A DNA stretch of 64,000 bases from Egaibacter sp046050465 (GCA_046050465.1 JBJOPS010000047.1:24401-88400), one strand, 5' to 3'. Shown: positions 53,713 through 63,255, numbered from the stretch's first letter. The notes: generated by a model from the sequence alone, not told the origin. Made by a program: numbers and translations.

Positions 53713-55137
53713 TCAGTCGATGGCCTTGCCCATGTCTTCGACCACCTTCTTGGCATCGCCAAACACCATCATGGTCTTGTCCATGTAAAACAGCTCATTG
53801 TCCAGTCCGGCGTAACCGGCGGCCATGGAGCGCTTGTTCACGATGATGGTCTTGGCCTTGTAGGCCTCCAGAATCGGCATGCCGTGAATGGCGCTGCCCT
53901 TCACATGTGCGGCCGGGTTCACCACGTCATTGGCCCCCAGAATGATGGCTACGTCCACCTGGCCAAATTCGCCGTTGATGTCTTCCATCTCATGCACCTG
54001 GTCGTAAGGCACTTCGGCCTCGGCCAGCAACACGTTCATGTGGCCCGGCATGCGCCCTGCCACGGGGTGAATGGCGTACTTGACGGTAATGCCTTTTTCG
54101 GTGAGCTTGGCCGCCAGCTCCTTGACTGCATGCTGGGCACGGGCCACCGCCAGGCCGTAGCCGGGCACGATCACCACGGTTTCGGCGTTGGACAGCACGA
54201 AAGCCGCATCGTCTGCACTGCCGCTCTTCACAGAACGCTGCACCGCCCCACCCGCTGCTGCGGCGGTGGCATCGCCCCCAAAGCCGCCGCCAATTACGTT
54301 GAAGAACGAGCGGTTCATGGCCTTGCACATGATGTAGCTCAGGATGGCACCGGATGAGCCCACCAGGGAGCCCGCCACGATCAGCATCGCGTTGTTCAGG
54401 CTGAAACCAATACCGGCTGCGGCCCAGCCGGAGTAGCTGTTGAGCATGGACACCACCACAGGCATGTCAGCCCCGCCAATCGGAATGATCAGCAACACAC
54501 CCAGCAGGAAACCCAGCGCAATGATCAGGCCGAAGTCCATAGCGCTCTGCGAGTGCCAGAAACCGAAACAGAAGAACACCGCTGCCAAGCCCAGCACCAA
54601 ATTCAGCTTGTGCTGGCCGGGAAACTGCACCGGAGCGCCTTGAAACAGGCGAAATTTGTATTTGCCCGAGAGCTTGCCAAACGCGATCACCGAGCCCGAG
54701 AAGGTTACGGCGCCAATGAAGGCCCCCAGCGCCAGCTCAATGCGGTTACCACCTGGAATGCCTTCGCCCTTGGCGGAGATGCCGAACGCCCAGGGCTCGG
54801 CCACTGCGGCGACTGCGATGAACACGGCGGCCAGGCCGATCATGCTGTGCATGAAAGCCACCAGCTCAGGCATTTTGGTCATTTCAACGCGCTTGGCCAT
54901 CACCGTGCCAATGGTGCCGCCGACGAGCAGGGCGCCGAAAACGTATACCATGCCAAAGGCAGAGCCACTGGAGAGCTTGACGATGAGTGCGGCCGTTGTG
55001 ATGACCGCCACAGCCATGCCCACCATCCCAAACAGGTTGCCCCGAATCGAGGTCGTGGGATGGCTCAAGCCTTTAAGCGCCTGAATGAAGCAGACGCTGG
55101 CGAACAAATACAGAAGCGTAACAAGGTTCAGGCTCAT
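53713..55137 (-). CDS. pntB: NAD(P) transhydrogenase subunit beta
   Basis: A 474-residue subunit with about nine membrane helices and a C-terminal NADP(H)-binding domain (VIVPGYGLAVARAQHAVKEL and KGSAIHGMPILEAYKAK). It couples proton flow to hydride transfer from NADH to NADP+. The ATG overlaps the pntAB stop by four bases. The enzyme uses split alpha subunits, as in many alphaproteobacteria. Confidence 0.95.
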   Translation of the reverse strand: MSLNLVTLLYLFASVCFIQALKGLSHPTTSIRGNLFGMVGMAVAVITTAALIVKLSSGSAFGMVYVFGALLVGGTIGTVMAKRVEMTKMPELVAFMHSMIGLAAVFIAVAAVAEPWAFGISAKGEGIPGGNRIELALGAFIGAVTFSGSVIAFGKLSGKYKFRLFQGAPVQFPGQHKLNLVLGLAAVFFCFGFWHSQSAMDFGLIIALGFLLGVLLIIPIGGADMPVVVSMLNSYSGWAAAGIGFSLNNAMLIVAGSLVGSSGAILSYIMCKAMNRSFFNVIGGGFGGDATAAAAGGAVQRSVKSGSADDAAFVLSNAETVVIVPGYGLAVARAQHAVKELAAKLTEKGITVKYAIHPVAGRMPGHMNVLLAEAEVPYDQVHEMEDINGEFGQVDVAIILGANDVVNPAAHVKGSAIHGMPILEAYKAKTIIVNKRSMAAGYAGLDNELFYMDKTMMVFGDAKKVVEDMGKAID

Positions 55138-55463
55138 TTGGCCGCTCCCTTGTCAGCCGCAGGCAGCTGCTTCTTGTCTTTCTTCTTGAACATCTCCAGC
55201 ATGCGCCGGGTGACCATGAAGCCGCCAAACACGTTGACCGCCGCCAGCGCCACCGCCAGCACGCCCACGGACTTGCCCAAAGTCGTCTCCGTCAACGCAG
55301 CCGCCAGCATGGCCCCCACGATGACGATGGCGGAGATGGCATTGGTCACCGCCATCAAAGGCGTGTGCAATGCCGGGGTGACGGTCCAGACCACGTGGTA
55401 ACCCACGTAGATGGCCAATATGAAGATGATCAGGTTGGTGACCGTGGGAGAAACGATATCCAT
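55134..55463 (-). CDS. pntAB: NAD(P) transhydrogenase subunit alpha, membrane part
   Basis: A 108-residue membrane subunit corresponding to the C-terminal helices of a full PntA. It begins MDIVSPTVTNLIIFILAIYVGYHVVW and has three or so helices, then a Lys-rich tail. It lies between pntAA (13 bases) and pntB (overlap). Extra upstream codons in the frame fall in pntAA. Confidence 0.92.
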   Translation of the reverse strand: MDIVSPTVTNLIIFILAIYVGYHVVWTVTPALHTPLMAVTNAISAIVIVGAMLAAALTETTLGKSVGVLAVALAAVNVFGGFMVTRRMLEMFKKKDKKQLPAADKGAAK

Positions 55464-55476
55464 TTTTGACTTCCTG

Positions 55477-56604
55477 TTATTTGCGTTTGACTTCACCACC
55501 CTGCGCCATCAGGCAGGCCGCCACGATGTCGTCATGCATGTCCACATGCAGCGCACCTTCTTTGGTGATGATGAGCTTGAGGAAGTCCAGCACGTTGCGG
55601 GCATACAGCGACGATGAGTCTGCCGCCACCAGTGCGGGCAAATTGGTCTCGCCCACCAGCGTCACGCCGTGTTTCACCACAGTTTTGTCGGCCTCGGAGA
55701 TCGGGCAGTTGCCACCGCCATTGGGGCCCTTGCCCGCTGCAATGTCGATAATCACCGAACCGGGCTTCATGCTCTTGACCATGTCTTCGGTGATGAGCGT
55801 GGGTGCCGGGCGGCCGGGGATGAGGGCGGTGGAGATCACCACGTCGGCCTGCGCCACGCGCTTGGCCACTTCGATTTTCTGGCGGTCCAGCCAGCTTTGC
55901 GGCATGGGTTTGGCGTAGCCACCCACGCCCACAGCGGCTTCTTTCTCTTCGGGCGTGTCGTAAGACACGTCGATGAACTTGCCGCCGAGCGACTCGACCT
56001 GTTCCTTGACGCTGGGACGCACATCAGAAGCTTCGATCACCGCACCCAGGCGTTTGGCTGTGGCAATGGCCTGCAACCCAGCCACGCCCACACCCAGAAT
56101 CACGACACGGGCCGCTTTGACCGTACCCGCGGCAGTCATCAGCATGGGGAAAAAGCGCTGGTACTTGTCTGCGGCGATCATCACGGCCTTGTAGCCTGCA
56201 ATGTTGGCCTGGCTGGAGAGTACGTCCATACTCTGGGCGCGTGTGGTGCGGGGTGCCGCCTCCAGCGCGTAGCCGGTCAGGCCCGCAGTGGCCAGGCGTT
56301 GTAGTCCTGGCGCGTCAAACGGGTTGAGCATGCCCACCACGGTAGTGCCTGGCTTCATCTGCGCGCATTCGGCATCCGACGGGCTGCGCACCTTGAGCAC
56401 CAGGTCGCAGGCATAGGCACCCGCAGCATCGGTTATGTCCGCACCAGCGGCCTGATAGGCCTCATCGGTCACGCTGGCCGCCACGCCGGCGCCCGACTGG
56501 ACGCGAATGGTGTGGCCTTGGGCTTTAAGTTTTTTGGCCGTCTCGGGGGTGACGGCAACACGGGTTTCTCCCACTGTGGTTTCAGCGGGTACGCCAATCA
56601 GCAT
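55477..56604 (-). CDS. pntAA: NAD(P) transhydrogenase subunit alpha, NAD(H)-binding part
   Basis: A 375-residue cytoplasmic subunit of the alanine-dehydrogenase-like fold. The motifs GVPAETTVGETRVAVTP near the start, NIAGYKAVMIAA and the Rossmann stretch VVILGVGVAGLQAIATAKRLGA are diagnostic. The ATG at 56604 is the conserved start. It heads the pntAA-pntAB-pntB operon. Confidence 0.95.
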   Translation of the reverse strand: MLIGVPAETTVGETRVAVTPETAKKLKAQGHTIRVQSGAGVAASVTDEAYQAAGADITDAAGAYACDLVLKVRSPSDAECAQMKPGTTVVGMLNPFDAPGLQRLATAGLTGYALEAAPRTTRAQSMDVLSSQANIAGYKAVMIAADKYQRFFPMLMTAAGTVKAARVVILGVGVAGLQAIATAKRLGAVIEASDVRPSVKEQVESLGGKFIDVSYDTPEEKEAAVGVGGYAKPMPQSWLDRQKIEVAKRVAQADVVISTALIPGRPAPTLITEDMVKSMKPGSVIIDIAAGKGPNGGGNCPISEADKTVVKHGVTLVGETNLPALVAADSSSLYARNVLDFLKLIITKEGALHVDMHDDIVAACLMAQGGEVKRK

Positions 56605-56743
56605 GAAGCGACTCCTCGGCTTGTTGATTTTGAATCTTGCCACTAGCTTACATGAGTTTTTCCTGAATTCGGATCAGGCCACTCATCCCTTTGCTCATGC
56701 TTATGGCGTTAAACAGTACTGACTTCTCCATACATAATCAGGC

Positions 56744-57235
56744 ATGGATGCACGATGGAAACCCAACCTGACAGTCGCCGCGATCATTGAAAAAGATGGC
56801 AAATTTCTGCTTGTAGAGGAGCACACCTCCGCTGGCCTGATGCTCAACAACCCGGCCGGGCATCTGGATGCTGGTGAGTCAGTGGCCGATGCCTGCACCC
56901 GCGAGACCCTGGAAGAAACTACCCGGGCCTTTGAGCCGACTGATCTGGTTGGCATTTATCTAACCCGCACACACCGCCCGGCACGCCTGGACGGCGGTGC
57001 AGCGCAGGACATCACTTATCTGCGATTTGCCTTTTGTGGAAACATTGGAGACGAGCAGTGCACCAGACAACTCGATCACGGCATTGTCCGCACTCTGTGG
57101 ATGACGCCAGACGAAATCCGCGCCAGTGCGGGCCGTCATCGCAGCCCGTTGGTCCTGCGCTGCATGGAAGACTATCTCTCAGGTCAGCGTTTTCCCATGA
57201 GCCTGTTGCACACAGATATCAGCGTGTCGCCTTGA
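56744..57235 (+). CDS. NUDIX hydrolase (NudJ-like)
   Basis: A 163-residue NUDIX hydrolase with the box GHLDAGESVADACTRETLEE near residue 47. It lies 104 bases before mnmA in the same direction, as nudJ does in enterobacteria, and should hydrolyse nucleoside or thiamine diphosphate-type substrates. The C-terminal WMTPDEIRASAGRHRSPLV is typical. A repeat copy overlaps its last bases. Confidence 0.86.
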   Translation: MDARWKPNLTVAAIIEKDGKFLLVEEHTSAGLMLNNPAGHLDAGESVADACTRETLEETTRAFEPTDLVGIYLTRTHRPARLDGGAAQDITYLRFAFCGNIGDEQCTRQLDHGIVRTLWMTPDEIRASAGRHRSPLVLRCMEDYLSGQRFPMSLLHTDISVSP

Positions 57236-57290
57236 TTTGCTATATAAACGATAGCTGTAGATCCATATTTTACAAGGGGAAATGGCCAAA
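57235..57290 (-). repeat. Interspersed ~60-bp repeat, copy 7 (intergenic)
   Basis: Decayed copy between the NUDIX gene and mnmA. On the minus strand the TGGCC block, the CCCC centre, AATATGG and the GCTATCG...TATAGCAAAT dyad are kept. It begins at the last base of the NUDIX stop codon. Confidence 0.7.
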
Positions 57291-57339
57291 ATGATCTGTC
57301 AAATACATCAAAAAAACAGGCTGGGATAATCCACCACGT

Positions 57340-58464
57340 ATGGGTAAACAACGAATTGTGGTGGGCTTGAGCGGCGGCGTGGATTCGGCCGTCACGGCCT
57401 ACCTGCTGAAACAGCAGGGCCATGAGGTGGTTGGCATCTTCATGAAAAACTGGGACGATGACGATGACAGCGAATACTGCTCGTCCAACATCGATTTTGT
57501 TGATGCCGCGGCCGTGGCCGACGTGATTGGCATCGACATCGAGCACGTCAATTTCGCAGCCGAATACAAAGAGCGCGTGTTTGCCGAATTTTTGCGTGAA
57601 TACCAGGCGGGCCGCACGCCCAACCCCGATATTCTGTGCAACGCCGAGATCAAGTTCAAGGCATTCCTGGACCACGCCGTGCGCCTGGGGGCCGAGAAAA
57701 TTGCCACCGGCCATTACGCCCGGGTCCGCCAAAACGGCGCTACCGGCAAACACGAGCTGCTCAAGGGGCTGGATCCAGCCAAAGACCAAAGCTACTTTTT
57801 GCACCGGCTCAACCAGGCGCAGCTTGAGAAAACACTGTTTCCGGTGGGCGAACTGCACAAAACGGAGGTGCGGCGCATTGCTGCAGCAATTGGCCTGCCC
57901 AACGCCAAAAAGAAGGATTCCACCGGGATCTGCTTCATTGGCGAGCGGCCGTTTCGGGAGTTTTTGAACCGTTACATCGCCAAAGAGCCAGGCCCGATCA
58001 AGGACGAGCGTGGTCGCGTGCTGGGCGAACACCATGGCTTGAGCTTTCACACGCTGGGCCAGCGCCAGGGTCTGGGCATCGGTGGCGTCAAGGCCAAGGG
58101 CGCGACAAGAGGCGGTGGCGACCACGCACCCTGGTTTGTGGCACGCAAGGATCTGGAAAACAACACGCTGTGGGTGGTGCAGGGGCACGACCACCCGTGG
58201 CTGCTGTCAAGCCAGTTGCAGGCGCTGGACGCGAGCTGGATTGCCAGCACCTCGCCCCAACTGGCCCAGATTGCGGCCAAGACACGTTATCGACAAGGTG
58301 ATGCGCCATGTGCAATAAACGTACTGGGTGATCACGAATTTACCCTGCAGTTTGCTGAGAACCAGTGGGCAGTGACACCAGGTCAATCAGCCGTGGTTTA
58401 TGCGGGAGACGTGTGCCTGGGCGGTGGCATCATCCATTTGTCGACCTCTCTCTCGCTCATTTAG
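57340..58464 (+). CDS. mnmA: tRNA-specific 2-thiouridylase
   Basis: A 374-residue enzyme that thiolates U34 of tRNA for Lys, Glu and Gln. The ATP-binding PP-loop SGGVDS is at residues 11-16, and the two catalytic cysteines are Cys100 (PDILCNAEIKF) and Cys198 (GICFIG). The length matches the family. It follows the NUDIX gene as in many proteobacteria and is separated from it by a repeat copy. Confidence 0.96.
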   Translation: MGKQRIVVGLSGGVDSAVTAYLLKQQGHEVVGIFMKNWDDDDDSEYCSSNIDFVDAAAVADVIGIDIEHVNFAAEYKERVFAEFLREYQAGRTPNPDILCNAEIKFKAFLDHAVRLGAEKIATGHYARVRQNGATGKHELLKGLDPAKDQSYFLHRLNQAQLEKTLFPVGELHKTEVRRIAAAIGLPNAKKKDSTGICFIGERPFREFLNRYIAKEPGPIKDERGRVLGEHHGLSFHTLGQRQGLGIGGVKAKGATRGGGDHAPWFVARKDLENNTLWVVQGHDHPWLLSSQLQALDASWIASTSPQLAQIAAKTRYRQGDAPCAINVLGDHEFTLQFAENQWAVTPGQSAVVYAGDVCLGGGIIHLSTSLSLI

Positions 58465-58516
58465 CCAATACCAAAGCGCTGCTCCCGGTAAATTTGATGA
58501 AATGGCCTGCTAATTC

Positions 58517-58531
58517 ACGGTTACAAACCGT
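58517..58531 (+). terminator. Possible short hairpin downstream of mnmA
   Basis: A 6-bp stem (ACGGTT/AACCGT) with a three-base loop, 53 bases after the mnmA stop, followed by few T. Weak evidence for termination. Confidence 0.3.
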
Positions 58532-58670
58532 TTGATGCCTCAGCGCAGCCGCTAAACTGGTTAGGCGTTGACTCTGAGAATCCTGTTAGGGCAGACTGCA
58601 TGCCTTGACTCCTCAAGGTCTTGCACATTTGACCGGGTATGGCTTGCGTGCACTTACTACAGGACAACGA

Positions 58671-58994
58671 ATGTTTCACGTGATTCGAGATTCTGAAGGC
58701 ATGATCAACACCATCTCTCGCCACCCGCAAAGTGGCAGTGAGGTGCTGGATGATCTGCACCCCGAAATCCGGGCATTTCTTGGCGTACCGGGCGATGCAC
58801 CCGCATTCACGGAAATGGATGCGGATTTCGTGCGGGTGATCGAGGACCTGATCGATACGCTGATCAAAAATAATGTGATTCGTCTGACTGATCTTCCTGT
58901 TGTTGCACAAACCAAGCTCATGAGGCGCAAAGGCATGCGCAACAAGCTGGGGGGCGCGCTTGATCTTCTTGGCGGTGAAGATCTGGTTCTGTGA
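58671..58994 (+). CDS. Small conserved protein upstream of the type I secretion genes
   Basis: A 107-residue soluble protein beginning MFHVIRDSEGMINTI, with HPEIRAFLG and DADFVRVIEDLIDTLIKNN. I have seen similar short proteins near type I secretion loci but know no function. The ATG at 58671 has AGGA six bases upstream, while the frame opens earlier at a TTG (58605) without a site. It is 36 bases from the secretion ATPase gene and likely cotranscribed. Confidence 0.65.
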   Translation: MFHVIRDSEGMINTISRHPQSGSEVLDDLHPEIRAFLGVPGDAPAFTEMDADFVRVIEDLIDTLIKNNVIRLTDLPVVAQTKLMRRKGMRNKLGGALDLLGGEDLVL

Positions 58995-59030
58995 TGGGCC
59001 TGCCAACCACTGATTTCCTGTATTTAACCG

Positions 59031-61214
59031 ATGTCCACGCCGACTATGCCCCTGCCAGTTGACAATTTGCCCACAGCCTGGCGGGTAGGCGAACACGCGC
59101 CCCATATGGACCCTTTGCTTGAATGCGTGGTCGCGATTGCACGTATTTTCGGCATTGCCACCACACATGAATCCCTGTCAGCAGGTCTGCCGCTGGAAGA
59201 CAACCGCATCACCCCGGCCCTGATTCCCCGGGCGGCGGCGCGCGCGGGCATGACAGCCCGGCTGGCACGCCGTGCCCTGTCCGATTTGCGGCCTGGCCTG
59301 TTGCCAGCCATCCTGTTGCTCAATGACAAACAGGCTTGCATCTTGCTGGAATGGCTGCCATCCGGCGATGCACGCGTGCGCTACCCTGAGAGCGGCGAGT
59401 CGGCGGATGTGCTGCCCCGGCAGGAACTGGAGTCGCTGTTTGCGGGCATCGTGTTTTTTGTGCGCCCGGTATTCAACTTTGACCAGCGCACACCTGAGAC
59501 GGGTGAAATCAAAAACCGGCACTGGTTTTGGGGCGTCGTGTTCCAGAACTGGCGCCTGTACCGCGACAGCCTGCTGGCCGCATTGCTGATCAACCTGTTC
59601 GCCCTGGCCACGCCGATGTTCAGCATGACGGTTTACGATCGGGTGGTGCCCAATCGGGCCGAAGAGACCCTGTGGGTGCTGGCGCTGGGTGTATTGTTGA
59701 TCATGGTTTTTGACACGTTGCTGCGGGTGTTGCGGGGCTATATCCTGGATACCGCTGGCAAGCGCATCGACGTTACGCTGTCAGCCAAAATCATGGAGCG
59801 GGTGCTGGGGCTCAAGCTTGCAGACCGGCCTGCGTCCGTCGGCTCCTTTGCTGCCAACTTGCGAGCCTTCGAGTCGGTGCGTGACTTTGTCGCGTCGGCC
59901 ACGATCACAACACTGGTAGACATTCCGTTTATTTTTGTCTTCCTGTTCGCCATCTCGTGGATTTCCCCCTGGCTGATCATTCCGCCGATCGTGTGTATCG
60001 CGCTGCTCATCTTTTCAGCACTGGTCGCCCAGCAAAAGATGCAGGAGCTGGTGGATGTGACCCAGCGCGCTTCGGCGCAACGAAACGCCACACTGGTGGA
60101 GAGCCTGGTCGGCATCGAGACCATCAAATTCATGGTGGCCGAGGGCAGCATCCAGCGCAAATGGGAAGGCGCCACGGTTTTCCTAGCGCAAAACAGCACG
60201 AAATTGAAGTTGCTGTCGTCTGTTACATCCAACCTGGCGCAAATGTTTGCGCAACTGGTTTCCACGGCCACCGTGATAGCAGGCGTTTACCTGTTGTTCA
60301 ACAACCAGGTCAGCATGGGCGGCATCATCGCCGCGTCCATGCTTGCGGGCAGGGCGATGGCACCGTTTGGCCAGGTCGTCGGGTTATTGATGCAGTTTCA
60401 CTATGCCAAGAGTGGTCTGGGCTCGGTAGAAAGCCACATGAAGAAGGCACCCGAGCGGCCTGAGGAATCGACGTTCATCCACCGGACCAGTTTTCAGGGT
60501 GGCATCGAGTTCAAAAACGTCAGCTTCACCTACCCCGGCCAAGAACAGCTCACACTGAACAAGGTGTCATTCAAGATCAATCCCGGAGAACGTGTCGCCT
60601 TCATCGGCCGGGTAGGCTCAGGCAAATCAACGCTTCAGCGCATCATGTTGGGCCTGTATCAACCGACTGAAGGGGCCGTGCTCATTGACGGTATTGATTC
60701 CAGGCAGATTGACCCTGCGGAGCTGCGACGCTCAATTGGTTTTGTGCCGCAGGACATCAACCTGTTTTTCGGTTCGCTCAAGGAAAACATTGCCATGGGC
60801 GCGCCTTTTGCGAACGATCAGGATATTGTTGCAGCCGCCGACATTGCAGGCGTGAGCGAGTTTGCCAACCGCCACCCGCGCGGCTTTGACATGGCCATTG
60901 GTGAGCGGGGAGAGTCATTGTCGGGCGGGCAACGTCAGGCCGTAGGCATTGCACGTGCCGTGCTGAACGACCCACCCATTTTGCTGCTGGACGAACCCAG
61001 CAGTGCCATGGACCACCAAAGCGAGGATGCGCTCAAGACGAGGCTTCGGACATTTGCCAAAGGCAAGACGGTTGTATTGGTCACCCATCGGTCATCGCTG
61101 CTGGAGCTGGTAGACCGGCTGATCGTGATTGACAGCGGTCAGATCATGGCCGATGGGCCCAAAGCTCAAGTGGTTGAGGCGCTGCAGAGTGGCCGGATAG
61201 GCAAGGCAGCATGA
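59031..61214 (+). CDS. lapB: Type I secretion ABC transporter (LapB/RtxB type)
   Basis: A 727-residue exporter. Residues 20-150 form a C39-like domain without the catalytic Cys, which docks the substrate; the membrane domain spans about 175-440; and the ATPase domain has Walker A GRVGSGKST at 526-534, LSGGQ in ESLSGGQRQAV, and Walker B ILLLDEPSSAMD. It would secrete the giant adhesin encoded 2 kb downstream, together with the HlyD-like adaptor whose ATG overlaps its stop by four bases. Confidence 0.92.
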   Translation: MSTPTMPLPVDNLPTAWRVGEHAPHMDPLLECVVAIARIFGIATTHESLSAGLPLEDNRITPALIPRAAARAGMTARLARRALSDLRPGLLPAILLLNDKQACILLEWLPSGDARVRYPESGESADVLPRQELESLFAGIVFFVRPVFNFDQRTPETGEIKNRHWFWGVVFQNWRLYRDSLLAALLINLFALATPMFSMTVYDRVVPNRAEETLWVLALGVLLIMVFDTLLRVLRGYILDTAGKRIDVTLSAKIMERVLGLKLADRPASVGSFAANLRAFESVRDFVASATITTLVDIPFIFVFLFAISWISPWLIIPPIVCIALLIFSALVAQQKMQELVDVTQRASAQRNATLVESLVGIETIKFMVAEGSIQRKWEGATVFLAQNSTKLKLLSSVTSNLAQMFAQLVSTATVIAGVYLLFNNQVSMGGIIAASMLAGRAMAPFGQVVGLLMQFHYAKSGLGSVESHMKKAPERPEESTFIHRTSFQGGIEFKNVSFTYPGQEQLTLNKVSFKINPGERVAFIGRVGSGKSTLQRIMLGLYQPTEGAVLIDGIDSRQIDPAELRRSIGFVPQDINLFFGSLKENIAMGAPFANDQDIVAAADIAGVSEFANRHPRGFDMAIGERGESLSGGQRQAVGIARAVLNDPPILLLDEPSSAMDHQSEDALKTRLRTFAKGKTVVLVTHRSSLLELVDRLIVIDSGQIMADGPKAQVVEALQSGRIGKAA

Positions 61215-62626
61215 TGAAGCTCGACGTCTTGTTTCAACGCATCAAGGTCATCTGGCAACCGATTTACGGATGGTGCTCTGGCTGGATTGATCGGGCCATG
61301 CTGGCGCTGATGGGAAAGGACATCGGTCAGGATCAGGATTTCGATGCCAATGCCGATTGGGCTATTGCCGAACAAACCCCACGGGGTGCCCGCGTCATGG
61401 TGTGGCTGAGTGCCGGCGCTGTTTTTGTGATGATTGTTTGGGCCAGCCTCGCGACTCTGGACGAAGTGACCCGGGGGGAGGGCAAAGTCATCCCCTCTCG
61501 ACAGGTCCAAATCCTTCAAAGCATGGATGGCGGCATTATTTCCGAGATCTTGGTGCGAGAAGGTCAGTCGGTCAAGATCGGTGACTTGATGGTGAAGGTC
61601 GATCCGACCCGCATGGTCTCGTCGCTGCGTGAGAACAGGTCGCAATATCTGGCCGTGCTGGCCAAGTCAGCTCGACTAAAGGCGCTGGCGGAAGGCTCCA
61701 ATTTTGTTGCGCCTGAAGAGGCAAGCAAAGAGGCGCCTGAGATCGTGGAACAGGAACGCCAGTTGTTTGAGTCGCGGCGGGCCGAGCTGGATGCATCCAT
61801 CGGTGTGGCACGTCAACAGTCGGCGCAGCGCACGCAGGAACTGGTTTCAGTCAGGGCAAGACGGGAGCAGGCGGCCCAGAGCTTCACCCTGACTGCGAAA
61901 GAACTGGAGTTGACGCGGCCGCTGGTGAAAACTGGTGCCGTTTCGGACGTCGAGTTGCTCCGTCTGGAGCGTGATGTCGCCCGTTATCGGGGCGAGCGAG
62001 ACAGTGCCAGTTCGGACATTCCCCGGATTGAATCGTCCATTGCTGAAGCCAACCGGAAAATTCAGGAAGTTGACCTGACATTCAGGAATATCGCTCGATC
62101 AGAACTAAGCGAAACCAATGCCAAACTGAGTGCCCTGTCTGAGGGCAGCACTGCGCTGGTGGACCGCGTCAAACAGACGGATATCCGGTCACCCGTCAAC
62201 GGCACCGTCAAACAACTGCGGGTGAATACCGTGGGCGGGGTTGTGCAGCCCGGCAAGGATTTGATTGAGATTGTGCCATCCGACGATGCCTTGTTGCTGG
62301 AGGCCAGGGTGCAGCCAAAGGATATTGCGTTCCTGCGGCCAGGCCAGAAGGCGCTCGTCAAGTTCACGGCTTACGATTTTTCTACGTATGGTGGTCTCGA
62401 AGCCACGCTGGAGCACATCAGTGCTGACACCGTAGTCGACGAGAAAGGGAATGCCTTTTTTCTGGTGCGTGTGCGGACAGCTTCGACGGATTTGGGCTCT
62501 ACCAAACTGCCCATCATTCCTGGAATGGTGGCAGAAGTTGATATTTTGACTGGCAAAAAAACGGTACTCAACTATCTGCTAAAGCCCATCTTGCGGGCGA
62601 AATCCAGTGCGTTGACTGAACGATGA
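61211..62626 (+). CDS. lapC: Type I secretion membrane fusion protein (LapC/HlyD type)
   Basis: A 471-residue HlyD-family adaptor. One membrane helix lies at about residues 65-85 (MVWLSAGAVFVMIVWASLATLDE), followed by the barrel region VLQIL-type start (GKVIPSRQVQILQSMDGGII) and long coiled coils, then VDILTGKKTVLNYLLKPI near the end. It bridges the LapB exporter to an outer-membrane TolC-like protein not found in this window. Four-base overlaps occur on both sides. Confidence 0.92.
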   Translation: MMKLDVLFQRIKVIWQPIYGWCSGWIDRAMLALMGKDIGQDQDFDANADWAIAEQTPRGARVMVWLSAGAVFVMIVWASLATLDEVTRGEGKVIPSRQVQILQSMDGGIISEILVREGQSVKIGDLMVKVDPTRMVSSLRENRSQYLAVLAKSARLKALAEGSNFVAPEEASKEAPEIVEQERQLFESRRAELDASIGVARQQSAQRTQELVSVRARREQAAQSFTLTAKELELTRPLVKTGAVSDVELLRLERDVARYRGERDSASSDIPRIESSIAEANRKIQEVDLTFRNIARSELSETNAKLSALSEGSTALVDRVKQTDIRSPVNGTVKQLRVNTVGGVVQPGKDLIEIVPSDDALLLEARVQPKDIAFLRPGQKALVKFTAYDFSTYGGLEATLEHISADTVVDEKGNAFFLVRVRTASTDLGSTKLPIIPGMVAEVDILTGKKTVLNYLLKPILRAKSSALTER

Positions 62627-63255
62627 TTCGGACTGACAAGCTGATCCTGATCAGTCACGATCCAGGGCTGCTGGCACACTGGAGAAAAGCTTTGGGCTCG
62701 AGCAAAGCACTTTGCCTATCACAGTTTTCAACCTTGTCGTACTCCGGACTACACATTGGTACAACCATATGGGTTGATGGCGACTTACCCGATCTCCCAG
62801 GATGGCAAGACCCAGTTTGGGCAAATCTGGTTAGGACTTCCCGTGTTGTTTGTACAAGCTCGATGCCCATTAATGGCGCAGCAATGCAGGCACTCGCTGC
62901 CGGTTGCAGTGCTTTTGTTCATGCTTTTGCCGACTTTAAAACTCTTAAACAGGTCCAGCAAACTGTCATTTCGGGGCAGGTCTGGATTGGTCGGGACTTA
63001 ATGCAATTGCTGCTCTCCAGCGCAAGTAAAGCAGGCGCCCTGATCACCCGAATGAATCACGGATGGGATACCACGCTTACCGCACGCGAGAAAGAAATAG
63101 CCGTTCTGGCAGCAAACGGCGCGTCAAATAAAGTGATTGCCGCAAACTGCAGCATTACCGAGCGAACTGTCAAAGCACATTTAGCTTCGATTTTTGAAAA
63201 ACTGGATCTCACAGACAGACTTCAACTCGCGCTTCGGGTACACGGCATCAACTGA
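62623..63255 (+). CDS. LuxR-type response-regulator-like transcription factor
   Basis: A 210-residue regulator with a C-terminal GerE/LuxR helix-turn-helix (TAREKEIAVLAANGASNKVIAANCSITERTVKAHL) and an N-terminal receiver-like domain. An acidic cluster remains (WVDGDLPDLPGW), but the usual Lys after strand 5 seems replaced (AFVHAFADF), so phosphorylation may be altered. It overlaps lapC by four bases and lies 97 bases before the adhesin, an arrangement that fits local control of adhesin expression. Confidence 0.82.
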   Translation: MIRTDKLILISHDPGLLAHWRKALGSSKALCLSQFSTLSYSGLHIGTTIWVDGDLPDLPGWQDPVWANLVRTSRVVCTSSMPINGAAMQALAAGCSAFVHAFADFKTLKQVQQTVISGQVWIGRDLMQLLLSSASKAGALITRMNHGWDTTLTAREKEIAVLAANGASNKVIAANCSITERTVKAHLASIFEKLDLTDRLQLALRVHGIN

